Assembly: GCA_954871525.1 (NCBI GenBank)
Contig: OX940866.1
Span: 36,778,521 to 36,842,520, forward strand
DNA: 64,000 nucleotides
Direction: 5' to 3'
DNA from: Parietaria judaica
Lineage: Eukaryota; Streptophyta; Magnoliopsida; Rosales; Urticaceae
The position numbers were made by a program, and so were the translations under genes. This document shows, one piece after another, positions 36,014-46,949 of the stretch. The notes under the pieces are model-generated. The model searched no databases. It had not been told where the DNA came from and was given only the letters and a program-made list of their open reading frames with translations. Numbering within the stretch: position 1 is the first letter of the stretch; each line of letters begins with the position of its first letter.

Positions 36014-38879
36014 TCAGTACATGAATGTAAAACAAGTACACAAAAATAACGAGAATGAAGCTGATTTGACTAGCACCAAGCTCGGGATTTTGCCCTTATC
36101 CTTCCTGAAGAAAAGAGCTTGATAAAACGGCAGGTTTATCAAGATCAGAACCCCGCAAAGCAGAACCTGCAAAGGCATCGTCTTGACAAGTTTGACGACG
36201 CCATTTCCCGTGAAAGCTTCCTTCACAACGCTGCCGACAAAGCAATAGAGATTGCAAATGGCGACCGTCGAGAGAACGATGAACATCGGAGACGAAGAAC
36301 CGAACTCCATGATTTCCTTCTCGAACCGCTCGGAGACTTCTGCATCGGCCACTTTTGCAGTGATCACGAAGGCCGATTCGGTAAACCCGAGGGAGTGAAG
36401 AATGGTGTCAATGAAGGCGAAGAGGTACGAGCTGGTTCGCTTGTAAAGCCACATTCTCTGCTCATTCCACCAACCCAGAGTTGTGCCTTCACACCATAAG
36501 AACTCTGCTAAGCTGTACGAGTACTTTGCAGTAACCACATACGCAAATGGTATCAGCCAGGGGCTTGAGACCTAAACCATTGTCAAAACAAGATAAGCCT
36601 CAGTTGAACTGTTGAGGTTAAATCTGTATTTATCATTAACGCCCCTTGAATTTGTAAATCGTAATTATGTCTTCCCGGGTCCCTAAACAACGACATGCAA
36701 TGCACATACTCGTGTTTAAGGGCTTAAAATTTGACGAAAAATCGTTGATTATTTAACGGCCAATGAGTAACTAGTGCGATAGAATAATTGGTAGTAATGC
36801 CTCCGGGAATTTGTACGTTGGTGCATTTTAAAAGTAGCACATTAAAATGCTTGGCAACGACGCCCCTATATTTTTTTCTAAGAATTACAACAAAAAAAAA
36901 AAAATTAACTTGTGCGCAACAAGTCACGTGGTGCAAACAAAGTAAAATTTGAAAGCATAGGGTGCATTACTGCAAAAAACTAAAGTTTTACGGGAAAAGA
37001 TGCACCAACATGCAACACAACAAGTTCAGAAAGCCTAGCCGTAAATTACTCCTCATTTCAATGAGCAACTTTCGGAAAATATGAGGAATCCGGGGCTGAG
37101 TCTTGAGAGAAGAAAGGGTACCTGAGGAAACAAAGGAATGCCTCGGAGAAGGTAAAGAGAAGGGAGAAGAGAGTAAGTGAGAGTTGGCAAGCAATTCGCA
37201 GCCCAAAGGCAGGTAGTTGCAGTATCCGAGCTGAAGCCCGAAGCTGATCTTCTTGTGAGCGTACCATGCGGGGCCGTACTTCGAGAGCATGATCTGGAAG
37301 TCGCCTTCCGCTCATCGCTTGTGCTGAACCAACGTCTGAGGCAGCATGGTCGGAGCCACTCCTAAGAAGGCGTGTCTCGCGGGGTTGAAATACGCCGATT
37401 TCCATCCCCAGGTTTGGATCGATAGCCCCGTTATCACGTCTTCCACCGGGCACCCGTACTTCAAACCCATCTGCAAGATTTTACCCATTATGAGTTGATA
37501 CAAAACACAAAGATAGTCGGACAAACCTCTTTTCCCCATTGCGTGTTTTGCTCGACGGTACAACTCGCTAGGCTTCTCGATATCTCCTCTAACTCGTGAG
37601 TGGTTTCTCTTTCACGGATTTCCTTCTTCTCTTCAACGATATTGAGTTCCGGATCGTATTTCCTTCCACAAAGAATGGCTCTGCGGTGGAAGCAGCCACT
37701 TCCAACGTAAAGTGTTCCTCCATAGCCATCCATGCCATGAAATTCAACCTTGAAGAAGAAGAAGAAAGCAAAGAGAGTGATGAACAGACGAAGAATAGTA
37801 GATTCCGAAACGAACGTTTGAGCTCATTTAATTTTGACCAACCTCCCTGATGACTCGGAGATCGCTTCCATACAAGTCGTTCTTGGTGGAATTATCGAAA
37901 ACCTGTGGGAACTGAACGAATGCGATTTCACGGCCATTTTCTTTGTCCATCAAGAAGCAAAGTGCGTCTCTTATGGACTCGGAATTGTTCGAGTACATGT
38001 CGCAATCCACGATCAGAATGATCTCACCGTTGCTGATCTTCGAAGATACTATGATCTGTGAGAGGTATAAGCAAATGAACCTCCATAAAAACAAGCAATG
38101 ATAAATGCGAAAGCTAGCTTTTGTGTTGAAGTGAAATTACGAGAGCGTTCATCGCTCCAGCTTTGAAGTTGTGAGGGTGATTTGGTCTTTTCTCTCGGGC
38201 CATATACACAAGAGTTGGCAATGCGCAGCCATCAGTATCTATGGATTTAGCGTCTTTCTCATCAATCAAAATCTGAGAGTATTTGTAAAAGATGATATAA
38301 AGTTAGGACCAAATTACCCTAAAAAAATTCGACGAAGCTTTCGATTATTTTTTCGACATGTACCAAGCTGAATTTCACAAAGTATTAAGCAATAAAGATG
38401 TAGATCTCTGTCATATCTTTAAAACGAGTTTTGAATGGACTTATCAGACTCGAGACGAGCAAATTATGACAAAAATACTAAACCAAATGTCCGAATTTGT
38501 CCCCATCCCTAAAATCTTTATGATAAGACCTCGGAGAGAATCATAACGGATAGTTGCTCCTTGAGTGATTGTTAATTCCGAATTTACAAGACAAAAACGT
38601 AAAGCATACCCTTCGAGTGTCTATGAATTCCGTGAAAATGAAGAAAGATCTTCAGTTTTTCATATATTTTCTGATTTCCCAATTCATTACAAAGACATTC
38701 GAGTTAGTGGTAGAAATTCGGAAAATTACAAACATACCCTCCTAACAGATTTGGATCAAAAGCTTAGAAGAAAATTGATAAACAAACTAAAACAATGACC
38801 TGGCATAAACAAATGAGTTAATAATTAAAAAGAAAATTTTCTGCATAAGCAAATGATTTTTTTAGTTTAATTTCTTTTT

Positions 38880-38913
<34 letters not shown>

Positions 38914-39449
38914 GTAACATACTTGTAGAATGGTGTCATGGTCCCGTCGAGACATGTACGAGTTCCACTGAGAGAACCCTCTATGCTTTGACTTTTCCTC
39001 TTCGCTGACTTCACCAAACTTTGTCGCTTTCTCTATTCGCTCTTCCATCTCCTTATATAATCTCTACATACAATAATGTATGTATCCATTTCTCAGCGCA
39101 ATTATTCAACAAATTATCTATCAATAATACAATAATAATCCATAGCAGAAAGTGTAACGGATAATGACAAGACTCAAAGTGATGAAAGCGTAACTATCAT
39201 CACGAAGCACGCGATTCCTTGTGTTACAAGTTACAACCACAATTTATGAATTGAATAGAAAATTCAGATGTATACCTTTATGGTGACAAAGCGATTGGCC
39301 TGATGGGCGTCCCTGACAGCTGGCAAGGCCATGGAGCTGAAATAGGCAGAGGGAGATCGGGGCTCCACGTGGAACTCCTTGCAATACACGGCACCCACGC
39401 GATTCTTTTTACATGAGTGTCGAGATTTTAGAGCCATAAACACTCTCAT
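36014..39449 (-). pseudogene. Cellulose synthase-like E (CslE) pseudogene, 5'-truncated
   Basis: Minus-strand exons: ~39440-39276, 39063-38923, 38272-38141, 38055-37843, 37748-37527, 37470-37122, 36571-36014. They carry CslE hallmarks: [46 protein letters not shown], the catalytic DCDMY, GCPVEDVITGLSIQTWGWKS (TED-equivalent VED), and a C-terminal block of membrane helices ending RKDKGKIPS...CTFTFMY-like. Breaks: the N-terminal ~240 residues (first membrane helices and first catalytic Asp) are absent; a TGA at about 37310 replaces the Trp codon in HKR-W-AEGDF; and one extra base near 37213 shifts the frame after GYCNY. The family makes wall polysaccharides in the Golgi; this copy cannot. Confidence 0.85.
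38280..38920. other. Long intron of the CslE pseudogene
   Basis: AT-rich, ending in a TA microsatellite at 38884-38910. Short open frames here show no family motif. Confidence 0.5.
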
Positions 39450-39658
39450 GCTCTAACTTTAACTTTATTATGATCTAATAAATAAATCCTTTTTCTAACC
39501 GTCAATTATATGAGATGCAATCTTTAAATCTACCTTACTTAACTAGAAAGAAGCTTGAATCTCAATATGCAAGTTGTTTGTTGATTAATATCATTAATTA
39601 TTTCTTACATTTTCACTCTTATATTTGGTGCTAAGAGTGAGCAATTAGCAGACTGGAA

Positions 39659-39868
39659 TCAAAATCTTCTAGCAAGCAAGCAAGCCATTAAATTGATGAT
39701 TTCTTATATATATCTATATAAGTATCAATCAGATATGTACAAACATGAAACTACATTATATATATATATATATATATATCAAAATCTTCAAGCAAGCAAG
39801 CCATTAAATTGATGATTTCATATATATCTATTTAAGTATCAATCAACAAACATGAAACTACATTATAA
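39659..39868. repeat. Tandem duplication at the 3' flank of the NLR gene
   Basis: The unit 39659-39762 ('caaaatcttc...aagccattaaattgatgatttc...catgaaactacattat') is repeated at about 39779-39868 with a few differences and one internal deletion. The copies are separated by a TA microsatellite. Confidence 0.8.
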
Positions 39869-39899
39869 AACGAATTTAAAAGCTGCTACATCAGGGAGA

Positions 39900-42800
39900 T
39901 CAGATTTCTTCCCTGTTGACTATGATCAGAGGGATATGGCTGATCTTGTGCCAATCTTGGCCGACATCTCTCCGGCACCGCTGACTCAGCAACGGGCACC
40001 GAACCATGCACAAGTACCGCAGCGACCGCGGAAGCCCTTCCTCTGGCAAATTCCCGAGGCGGTCGCACTCGCAGATTGACAGCTGTTCCAGCCCGGTGAG
40101 GTGGCGGAATCCCCCTCCGTTCAGGCTCCGAAGGTTTCGGAAGCTGTCCACCCGTAGCCGGGCCAGCACCGGCGGAAGAAGCCCTTCCTCTGGGAACGAG
40201 TCCACCACTTTCTTGCATCCGGAGAGTTCCACTCTCCGAAGCTCCGGGAGCCGCCGGAGGCCCCACCACATTCGGTTCGCAAAGAGCGCTTCGCAGTCGC
40301 CGTGGATTTCTAGCCGTTTGAGACTTGATGGTAATCCAGTTGCCGAGAACGACTCGAGCCTCGGACATCGGAGTATCTGGATAGATTCGAGGGATGGAAA
40401 TTCAGAATCAAGTGACGGTGCTTCGGTGTTAGTCGAGAAGACGGTTTCCATTGAAAGGCAATTGACGATCTTGACGATTTTCAGGGAAGGGAATGGTCCT
40501 GCAGGGAGTCCGATAGTGAGTCTTCGGCAGAATGCGAGGTGGAGGCTAGTGAGAGATGGGAAGTGAGACATGGAGGACACAAAAGACCATTCTTTCCACA
40601 TTGACAATCCATCAAAAGTCAACCTTTGCAGGGACGGGAACGGGGTGCTCACCGAAGCACCGGAGAATTCGTCTCCTATGCTCACTAACCCGTCCATTTC
40701 CTGAATCCGAAGCTCCGTGAGGCTTGGTAGGTTTCCCAACGGCGGGAGGATCACGCAGTTTGAGCAGCGTGATAGAATCACCCCTGTTATGTCACGAGAG
40801 GACTGATTGCCGACCCAGTTTGGGAACGTCGTGCCTCGGAAGCCATTGATCTCAAGCTTTTTCAGGTTTGGGTGCGGTCGGAGCTCGGAGAGCACTTCCC
40901 TTTCTTTCCTTGAATCGTCGGTCTCGCCTTTCCAACTTAAGATGAGCTCGGCGAGGCTTTCTTTGGTCTTCAAGTTTGTTATGGAGACGTCCCATAAATC
41001 GACCACATTTTCGAGTCCCGAGATCCGGAGGCTTCCGGAAAGAAGCAACAACTCTCCCAGCTCTTTCATTCTAGCACCGTCGTTTTGGCCCAAAACGAAG
41101 TCGCTCAGCGTTCGTAAGCTCTTTAGTTGATCCATGCTCGGAGGCATTTCATCGAGAGGCGTTCCTCTGACATCGAGATGGCGCAAGTTGATGAGGTGGC
41201 AGATGTTCGCCGGCAGTTTTTTCAATTTCTCGCAGTTCGCCAGCAACAGCGTTTGCAGATTGTATAAGACACAAATCGAATCCGGCAAACTCGCTAGTTT
41301 GGTGCCAGACAAGTCCAAGAACCTTAGATACATAAGATCGCTGAACGAGTTCCGCAGCTCCGTCACCGACGAGCCAGAGAGCGAGAGAACTCTCAGGCGT
41401 CCCCCACCAGATGTCAGATTGTCCATAACCTTCTGAGCAAGCATCGGTTTGACAGAGCTTGACACGGTGGAAGATAACGGTAACGCTAAGAAAGTGCGCA
41501 AATGCTTGGCGTCAGATAAGCCGCTCAATCCAACGGAGTGATCTTGAGAGACTTTCTGGTACACCAAATGCCGGGTCTTGCGCTGCACATCGTCCAAGCC
41601 ATCAGTGTTCTGATCGTGCTTAAACGGAAACTCGCCCGATATGCAGATGGCTAGATCGTGCAGAAGATCGTGCATCAAGAGAGTGGATTCGTTCCGGCTC
41701 GACCGCTGAAAAAACGATCGGGAAATCAGAGCGTTCAAGTTTTCTCTCCCAACGTCTTCCATCATTTTCCCCTTCTCGCTCTGCAGAAGTCCCTCGGCCA
41801 TCCACAGCAAGATGATCTTCTCTCTCTCGACCTGATCGAACTCGTAATCTTTTGGAAAAATCGAAAAGTAGGCGAAACAGCGCTTCAGATTCGGCGGCAA
41901 GAACTGATAGCTCAGCCACAGAGCCGGGAGGATGTTGGTGTTCTTCAACTCCCAAATTTCACTCTGAAGAATCCGTCTCCACTCTTCGGGTAGCAAAACG
42001 GACCGCAGAAGCCCGGCGATCGATTTGACAGCCAAAGGAAGACCCTTACACTTTTTAACAATCTCAACACCGATCCTCATCAATTCAGAATGAGGGCCTG
42101 CATCTACATTGTTAAACCCGACGTGCTTCACAAACAAACGCAAACAATCGTCATCGGAAATCACTTGAAGATCGTACTCCGGGACGTTCCCCATGTTCGA
42201 CGCAGCAATCTTGCTCCGCGTCGTCACGATGATCTTACTCCCCTGCTCGCCGGACTCGAACGAGCTCCTCAGAACATCCCAATGATCGTAATTCTCGTCC
42301 CACACGTCGTCGAGGACGAAAAGGAACTTCTTCCCTTTCAAGGCGTTCTTCAAATCGCTCTGCAGCCTGTTCGGGTCCTCGCTGAACGCCTTGCTCTCCG
42401 TCACCATCTCTAGAATGGTCTTCGAAATCCGAACAATGTCGTACTTATCAGACACGATGACCCAAGCTCTCAGATCAAAGTACTCCTGCACGTCAGCGTC
42501 GTTGTACACGAGCCGAGCAAGAGTGGTTTTCCCGATCCCGCCCATTCCGACGATCGGGATCACGGAAATCTTGTCTCTGGCGCCGACATTGTCGGAGAGC
42601 AAGAGCTCAACGATGGCCTCTTTCTCGACGATCCTCCCACAAACATCGGATTCCTCGACCAGAGGAGCGAGCAGCCTGTCGCTGGAGACGCTGCATCGGT
42701 TGAGCTCGTTCAACCCTAGAAAGCTCGATTGCTCCAAGAGGATCTTCAGTCTCCGAAGGATCTCCACGATCTGAAGCCGAACACCGTTCTCGAACGCGGT

Positions 42801-43151
42801 GGTGGTGATATAGGGAATGAAGGAGAGGAGCTTACTTCTCCCGGAGAGGTCGCGGTCCTCGATCCGACGGCGGAGAGCGACGGTGTGGATCTTGTCGAGC
42901 ACGTGGTCGGCTTCGTAGACGGCGTCGCGGAGCTGGTCGAGCCACTTCCTGACGTTGGGGTCCCGGAGCTGCCGCTCCTCGGCGTCGGAGAGGAGCTTGC
43001 TGGCCATGGCGAGGCGGGCCTTGAGCTCGAAGAGGAGAGCGGCGACGACCTTGCGGCCGCGGAAGAAGTGGACGACGTCCTTGGAGGCGATGCGGTCGAA
43101 GAGGACGTTGCAGAAGCCGGAGAGCAGAGCTCCACCGACCAGGGCAGCCAT
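39900..43151 (-). CDS. CC-NB-LRR disease resistance protein (RPP13-like 1 type)
   Basis: Single exon, 1083 residues, complete. Rx-type coiled coil 1-~150 with EADHVLDKI (~80-88) in the EDVID position. NB-ARC: P-loop GMGGIGKTT (202-210), RNBS-A FDLRAWVIVSDKYD, kinase-2 FLFVLDDVW (276-284), RNBS-B GSKIIVTTR (304-312), GLPLA (370-374), RNBS-D CFAYFSIFP (425-433), MHD (493-495). Leucine-rich repeats run from ~560 to the end. All nucleotide-binding motifs are intact, so it should work as an ATP-driven immune switch in the cytosol that detects pathogen effectors. The Trp at the end of kinase-2 is typical of coiled-coil NLRs. Intronless structure is common for this subgroup. The ATG at 43151 starts the normal MAALVGGALLSGF N-terminus. 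Large frames on the opposite strand are shadows. Confidence 0.95.
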   Translation of the reverse strand: MAALVGGALLSGFCNVLFDRIASKDVVHFFRGRKVVAALLFELKARLAMASKLLSDAEERQLRDPNVRKWLDQLRDAVYEADHVLDKIHTVALRRRIEDRDLSGRSKLLSFIPYITTTAFENGVRLQIVEILRRLKILLEQSSFLGLNELNRCSVSSDRLLAPLVEESDVCGRIVEKEAIVELLLSDNVGARDKISVIPIVGMGGIGKTTLARLVYNDADVQEYFDLRAWVIVSDKYDIVRISKTILEMVTESKAFSEDPNRLQSDLKNALKGKKFLFVLDDVWDENYDHWDVLRSSFESGEQGSKIIVTTRSKIAASNMGNVPEYDLQVISDDDCLRLFVKHVGFNNVDAGPHSELMRIGVEIVKKCKGLPLAVKSIAGLLRSVLLPEEWRRILQSEIWELKNTNILPALWLSYQFLPPNLKRCFAYFSIFPKDYEFDQVEREKIILLWMAEGLLQSEKGKMMEDVGRENLNALISRSFFQRSSRNESTLLMHDLLHDLAICISGEFPFKHDQNTDGLDDVQRKTRHLVYQKVSQDHSVGLSGLSDAKHLRTFLALPLSSTVSSSVKPMLAQKVMDNLTSGGGRLRVLSLSGSSVTELRNSFSDLMYLRFLDLSGTKLASLPDSICVLYNLQTLLLANCEKLKKLPANICHLINLRHLDVRGTPLDEMPPSMDQLKSLRTLSDFVLGQNDGARMKELGELLLLSGSLRISGLENVVDLWDVSITNLKTKESLAELILSWKGETDDSRKEREVLSELRPHPNLKKLEINGFRGTTFPNWVGNQSSRDITGVILSRCSNCVILPPLGNLPSLTELRIQEMDGLVSIGDEFSGASVSTPFPSLQRLTFDGLSMWKEWSFVSSMSHFPSLTSLHLAFCRRLTIGLPAGPFPSLKIVKIVNCLSMETVFSTNTEAPSLDSEFPSLESIQILRCPRLESFSATGLPSSLKRLEIHGDCEALFANRMWWGLRRLPELRRVELSGCKKVVDSFPEEGLLPPVLARLRVDSFRNLRSLNGGGFRHLTGLEQLSICECDRLGNLPEEGLPRSLRYLCMVRCPLLSQRCRRDVGQDWHKISHIPLIIVNREEI

Positions 43152-43429
43152 GGCTTCGTGTGGTTGGTGGTCACTTCACTTCTCCTTTGAATGCATGCTC
43201 CTCTCAATTCATTGGTGGTCAACAATGGCGTCGATTGAAGATTCCCAGGACTCACAGTGGAGTGGAGTGGGCCCCACTCCATAGCTAAATAAATAAATAT
43301 CGTATATATACTATAATTTAAGGTTTAAAATACCGCTTGCCGTTTTCGTTTCGCATTTTCCGTTTTACGGATATGTCGCTTGCCGATGGGTATGTCGATG
43401 GGCAAATGGGAAAAAAAGGGCATGCCGCA

Positions 43430-43491
43430 TACCGCATTTACCGCACTTTTCGCATGGACATACCGCATTTACCGCACTTTTCGCATGGATA
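43430..43491. repeat. 31-bp subterminal direct repeat of the hAT element
   Basis: 'taccgcatttaccgcactt...' at 43430-43460 is repeated exactly, but for one base, at 43461-43491. Related 'cgcatt', 'gccgat' and 'gccgtttt' words fill 43338-43430. Such clusters are the transposase binding region in hAT elements. Confidence 0.8.
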
Positions 43492-43727
43492 TTTTGTAAA
43501 AAATATTTGAGTATTTCCAACTATATTTTTATATAGTTTTAATTTCTAAATTACCTATTTAATAAATATGACACATAACCATAAAACCATATAATAATAA
43601 TAATAATAAATATGATACCATAAAGTAGCAAAACACACGCTCTGAGTAGTAGAGTACACAGTCATAAATAAAAACACACCGATAGTAAAGTCATAGAGTA
43701 CAACAAAACAAAGCAAACATAGAAAAC

Positions 43728-44000
43728 TCAAAAGAAGCTCGATGAACGTGGCTGCTGGAAAATGCGAGGCTGCTCAGTCTGGTAAGAACAGTAATCATAC
43801 CACGAGATCATGGAAGCGTAGTTAGCTAAGTACGTCTGAACATGCGATTCGTAGTTGTAATGGTCTAAACCGACGATCGTGTTGAGAATGGGAAAATCCG
43901 GATATAGACGAATCGGTGGTCTTTGTATAATTTCACCAGCGGGGCCCCGGATCGTGCCGTCTGACGTACAGAATGACATTATCTCGAATCTCGATGTCAA
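43728..44000 (-). other. Open frame downstream of the hAT transposase stop
   Basis: A 90-codon open frame (SLTSRFEIMSFCTSDGTI...) overlaps the transposase stop at 43997 in another frame. It may be the original transposase C-terminus displaced by a frameshift in the GC-rich stretch near 44010-44060, or chance. No domain recognised. Confidence 0.3.
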
Positions 44001-46919
44001 ACTGTCGATGTCGGTCGACCGCGGCGGAGACGGAGACCGCGGCGGTGTGGGCGGGCGCCTAGCCAGAAGCTATCAAAATAACGATCGAAGTTCTGGTTCG
44101 CATCATAATACTCATCATGTGGCGGGCGGGCACCAGGCGGATTCGAAGAGGAAGCCGGGTGAAATAAACCATGCGACGAGGTAGTCGTCCTGCCATGGGA
44201 TGATCCGCCGTGCGAACCCACGTCCCCGTAGTAGTCCGCTGTACGCCCATCACCATAGGGGTCTGGGTCTGCGACATAACCACCTCCTCCTCCCCCTCCT
44301 TCTCGTCTTCCTCCCCCTCCTCCTCCTCCGTCACCGGAGCCATTCCCAAAATCATTTGAACGAGGTAAAGAACCGGTTGGAGATGCCCCGCCCCTCGGTG
44401 AGTTTCTTGTGGATGTACAATCAAATATGTCATCCTCACCGTGCCTTGGGTTGACGTGGGTGCGAAGCGTCTCAAAAACATTTGTGCCCTGTTCCTCCGC
44501 CGCAGCAGCAACCTCGGGATCAGGGTTCCCAAGTTCATCATCGAGGTGGGTCTCTGCTACCCACTCTAAAATCTCTAGCTCGTTGGTAGAACCAGTATTC
44601 TCCATTGCAACCGCGATCCAATCGAACGGATCAGTGAAGTCGGGGTTTTTATGGGCAGCTATAGTATCCCTGATTGATAACTTGGTGTTGTAGATGCATT
44701 TCACTAGGTCGGCGATCTTTTTGTACGCTAGCCGATTCCTTTCTTTCGTGTGCACTAGCGCAAAGGTGCTCCAGTTGCGCTCACACGCCGAGGAAGAAAT
44801 GGTCTGCGACAAGACCCTCACGGCTAACTTCTGTAGAGTCGGACACTCTCCGCCAAACATAGTCCACCAATCGGCTGCAAGAGTGAAGTGTAATTAGAAT
44901 TTTTCCCAATGTAGATTTACAAAAATTGCAATCAATACCTGGTGCCACGTTATTTCTCGCCGCAATAGCCGTTCTAGAGCGCATTTCACCGTTACAGGCT
45001 TGAAAGTGAAGCATCTACATAAATGAAACACAAAGTAACAAACATTTTAAAATTAATCCACATGAAAGAAATGTTAATTTCAACAAAGTATTCCACTAAC
45101 CTCGGCAGCCAGAGTCGCGACAGAGTCGTAAGGAAACAAGACCTCATAAACTTTCGACACTTTTAATTGGCAATTATCTCGCATCTTGATCTGAGGGTCC
45201 CATTGGTGATTGGGACTCAACCAATGGACAACCTCGTGTAGCGGATGACAGAGTTGGTCCTTCCATCTCCTGTGCACGATGTTGACGGCCCAACCCCGGC
45301 CTCTGAGGCTCTTGAGCTTGCTGTCCAGCAAGTCGTATACCCGGTACATCATGCCCATGGTGGGATGTATCTCCGAGTCGGTGAAGCGTAATGCCAAATA
45401 CATGGGGTCGTATATCTGGATACAGTTGTCAATGCCCTCCCAAAACCTTGAGGACATTAACAAATCCTCGACAGCTTGCCCTTTTGCCGTCTTTTTCCAT
45501 GAGCTTTCGGCCCACCACGGAGAACTGAACATTTGGCGGAGGCCAGCTTTGTTATCCTTCACACTTTTCACCGTCAGGTAATTTGTGGCAAAACGCGTGG
45601 CGCCGGGACGGAGGAGTTCGCATCTCGTCGTCTTCCTCATGTAGTCCAGGACGATTGTGTGGTTATAAATGAACTTCACAATCGACCTTGCCTGGTCTAC
45701 CGGGATCTTGATGAGGTCACGTTTCCCAAGATCCTCAAACATGAGGTCCATGCAATGGGAAGCACATGGGGTCCAGTAGATGTGGAACTTTTTCATCAAT
45801 AACTTACCGGCTTTTACGTAAGCCGATCCGTTATCAGTAACGAGCTGGACTACATTCGCAGGACCGATCTCGTGTATGACTTCCTTCAAGACCCAGAAGA
45901 TGTACTCTGAGTTCTTGATCTTGTCTGAAGCGTTGATGGACTTCAGGAAGACCGTTTTCCCCGCCGAGTAGACCATGATGTTAATGATCGAAAGATTGGT
46001 TGGACCCGTCCAACCGTCCGACATGACGGTGCACCCTTTTTCTGCCCAAATCTTTCGAGCCTCTTCTATCATCCGATCGGCAGCCGCCACCTCTAAGGGC
46101 AAATACTTCTCTGAAATTTCATAAGGCGAGGGCATAGGACAACCAGGACCTGGAAAAATCACATGGTATTATCATTAGTTCTCAATCTAAACTATAAATA
46201 AACAAATTATATACTTATATAATTACTTCTAAATGACATTTACCTGCTTCTGTGATGCTATCCGTCATATTCAAGAAGTGTGGCGACTTCGCCTTTCTGA
46301 ACGACACGCCTTCGTGAATAAAGAACTTACTCACGTTATGGCACACTCGGTCAATCATTTGGGGGAGAATCATTGACGGCAACTTCTTTTGTTTCGACTT
46401 ATCCTTCTTCAAGTGTGAGAACGAAGACGGAATCACCGGCGATGAGGTCGGTTGTGAGGATGACGAGTCACCTGGCACATCGCCTGCGATGTGCGGGCAT
46501 TGTTCCAAAAGGAATCTGTCGGCTGCCGCTTGTCGTCTAGCTTTATTTTTTATGCGCATAATCGCGTTCTCCGTGGCCTCGTCCTCTGAATCTAGTTCAT
46601 CTCGTATCTCCTGATATCTCTCGTAGACCTCGGCCGGGACCCCTGCAAGGTTGGAGCATATCTGGCGCCTAACAATCTCTTCCATCTTGTTATCATTCTC
46701 TTTTTTCTCTCGAAATTTCCCGAGAACGCCCCGACAAACGTCTCTCGCCTCCGGCGGGGCATTTGGGCACGCTTTAACGTTTTTTCGCGGGTCGATCCCC
46801 GCGATGTGATGCTTCATCCGGGTGATGCCACCACCTTTTATGACATGTCCGCAATAATTACATTGGAATCCAGCGCCACCTGGAGTACAATGCTCCCTGG
46901 CGGGATCGACGGGTGGCAT
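43997..46919 (-). CDS. hAT superfamily transposase, 892 residues
   Basis: Exons (minus) 46919-46244, 46149-45101, 45014-44939 and 44874-43997. GT-AG borders and phases fit throughout, with no internal stop. Order: BED-type zinc finger near the N-terminus (FQCNYCGHVIKG ... MKHHIAG); basic/acidic linker; DUF659 RNase H-like core with SDGWTGPTNLSIINIMVYS and VVQLVTDNGSAYVKAG (catalytic Asp candidates) and CASHCMDLMFEDLGK; hAT C-terminal dimerisation domain (WWTMFGGECPTLQKLAVRVL ... SSSACERNWSTFALVHTKER); then a Gly/Asp-rich low-complexity tail. The enzyme cuts and pastes hAT elements. It could be active or recently so; it might also mobilise non-autonomous relatives such as the MITE at 9576-10327, but this is only inferred from similar-looking ends. 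Confidence 0.88.
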
Positions 46920-46949
46920 ATCTCACCTATAATTAATAATCAAGATTAC

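Noticed and set aside
40006..40566. 186-codon frame opposite the NLR LRR region
   Set aside because: Shadow of the leucine-rich repeats; Arg/Ser-rich and without family motifs.
42729..43284. Long open frames opposite and overlapping the NLR start
   Set aside because: High-GC shadow frames of the NLR coding strand with low-complexity composition and no motifs.
44200..44454. Leu/Arg/His-rich frame opposite the transposase tail
   Set aside because: Shadow of the Gly-rich codons.
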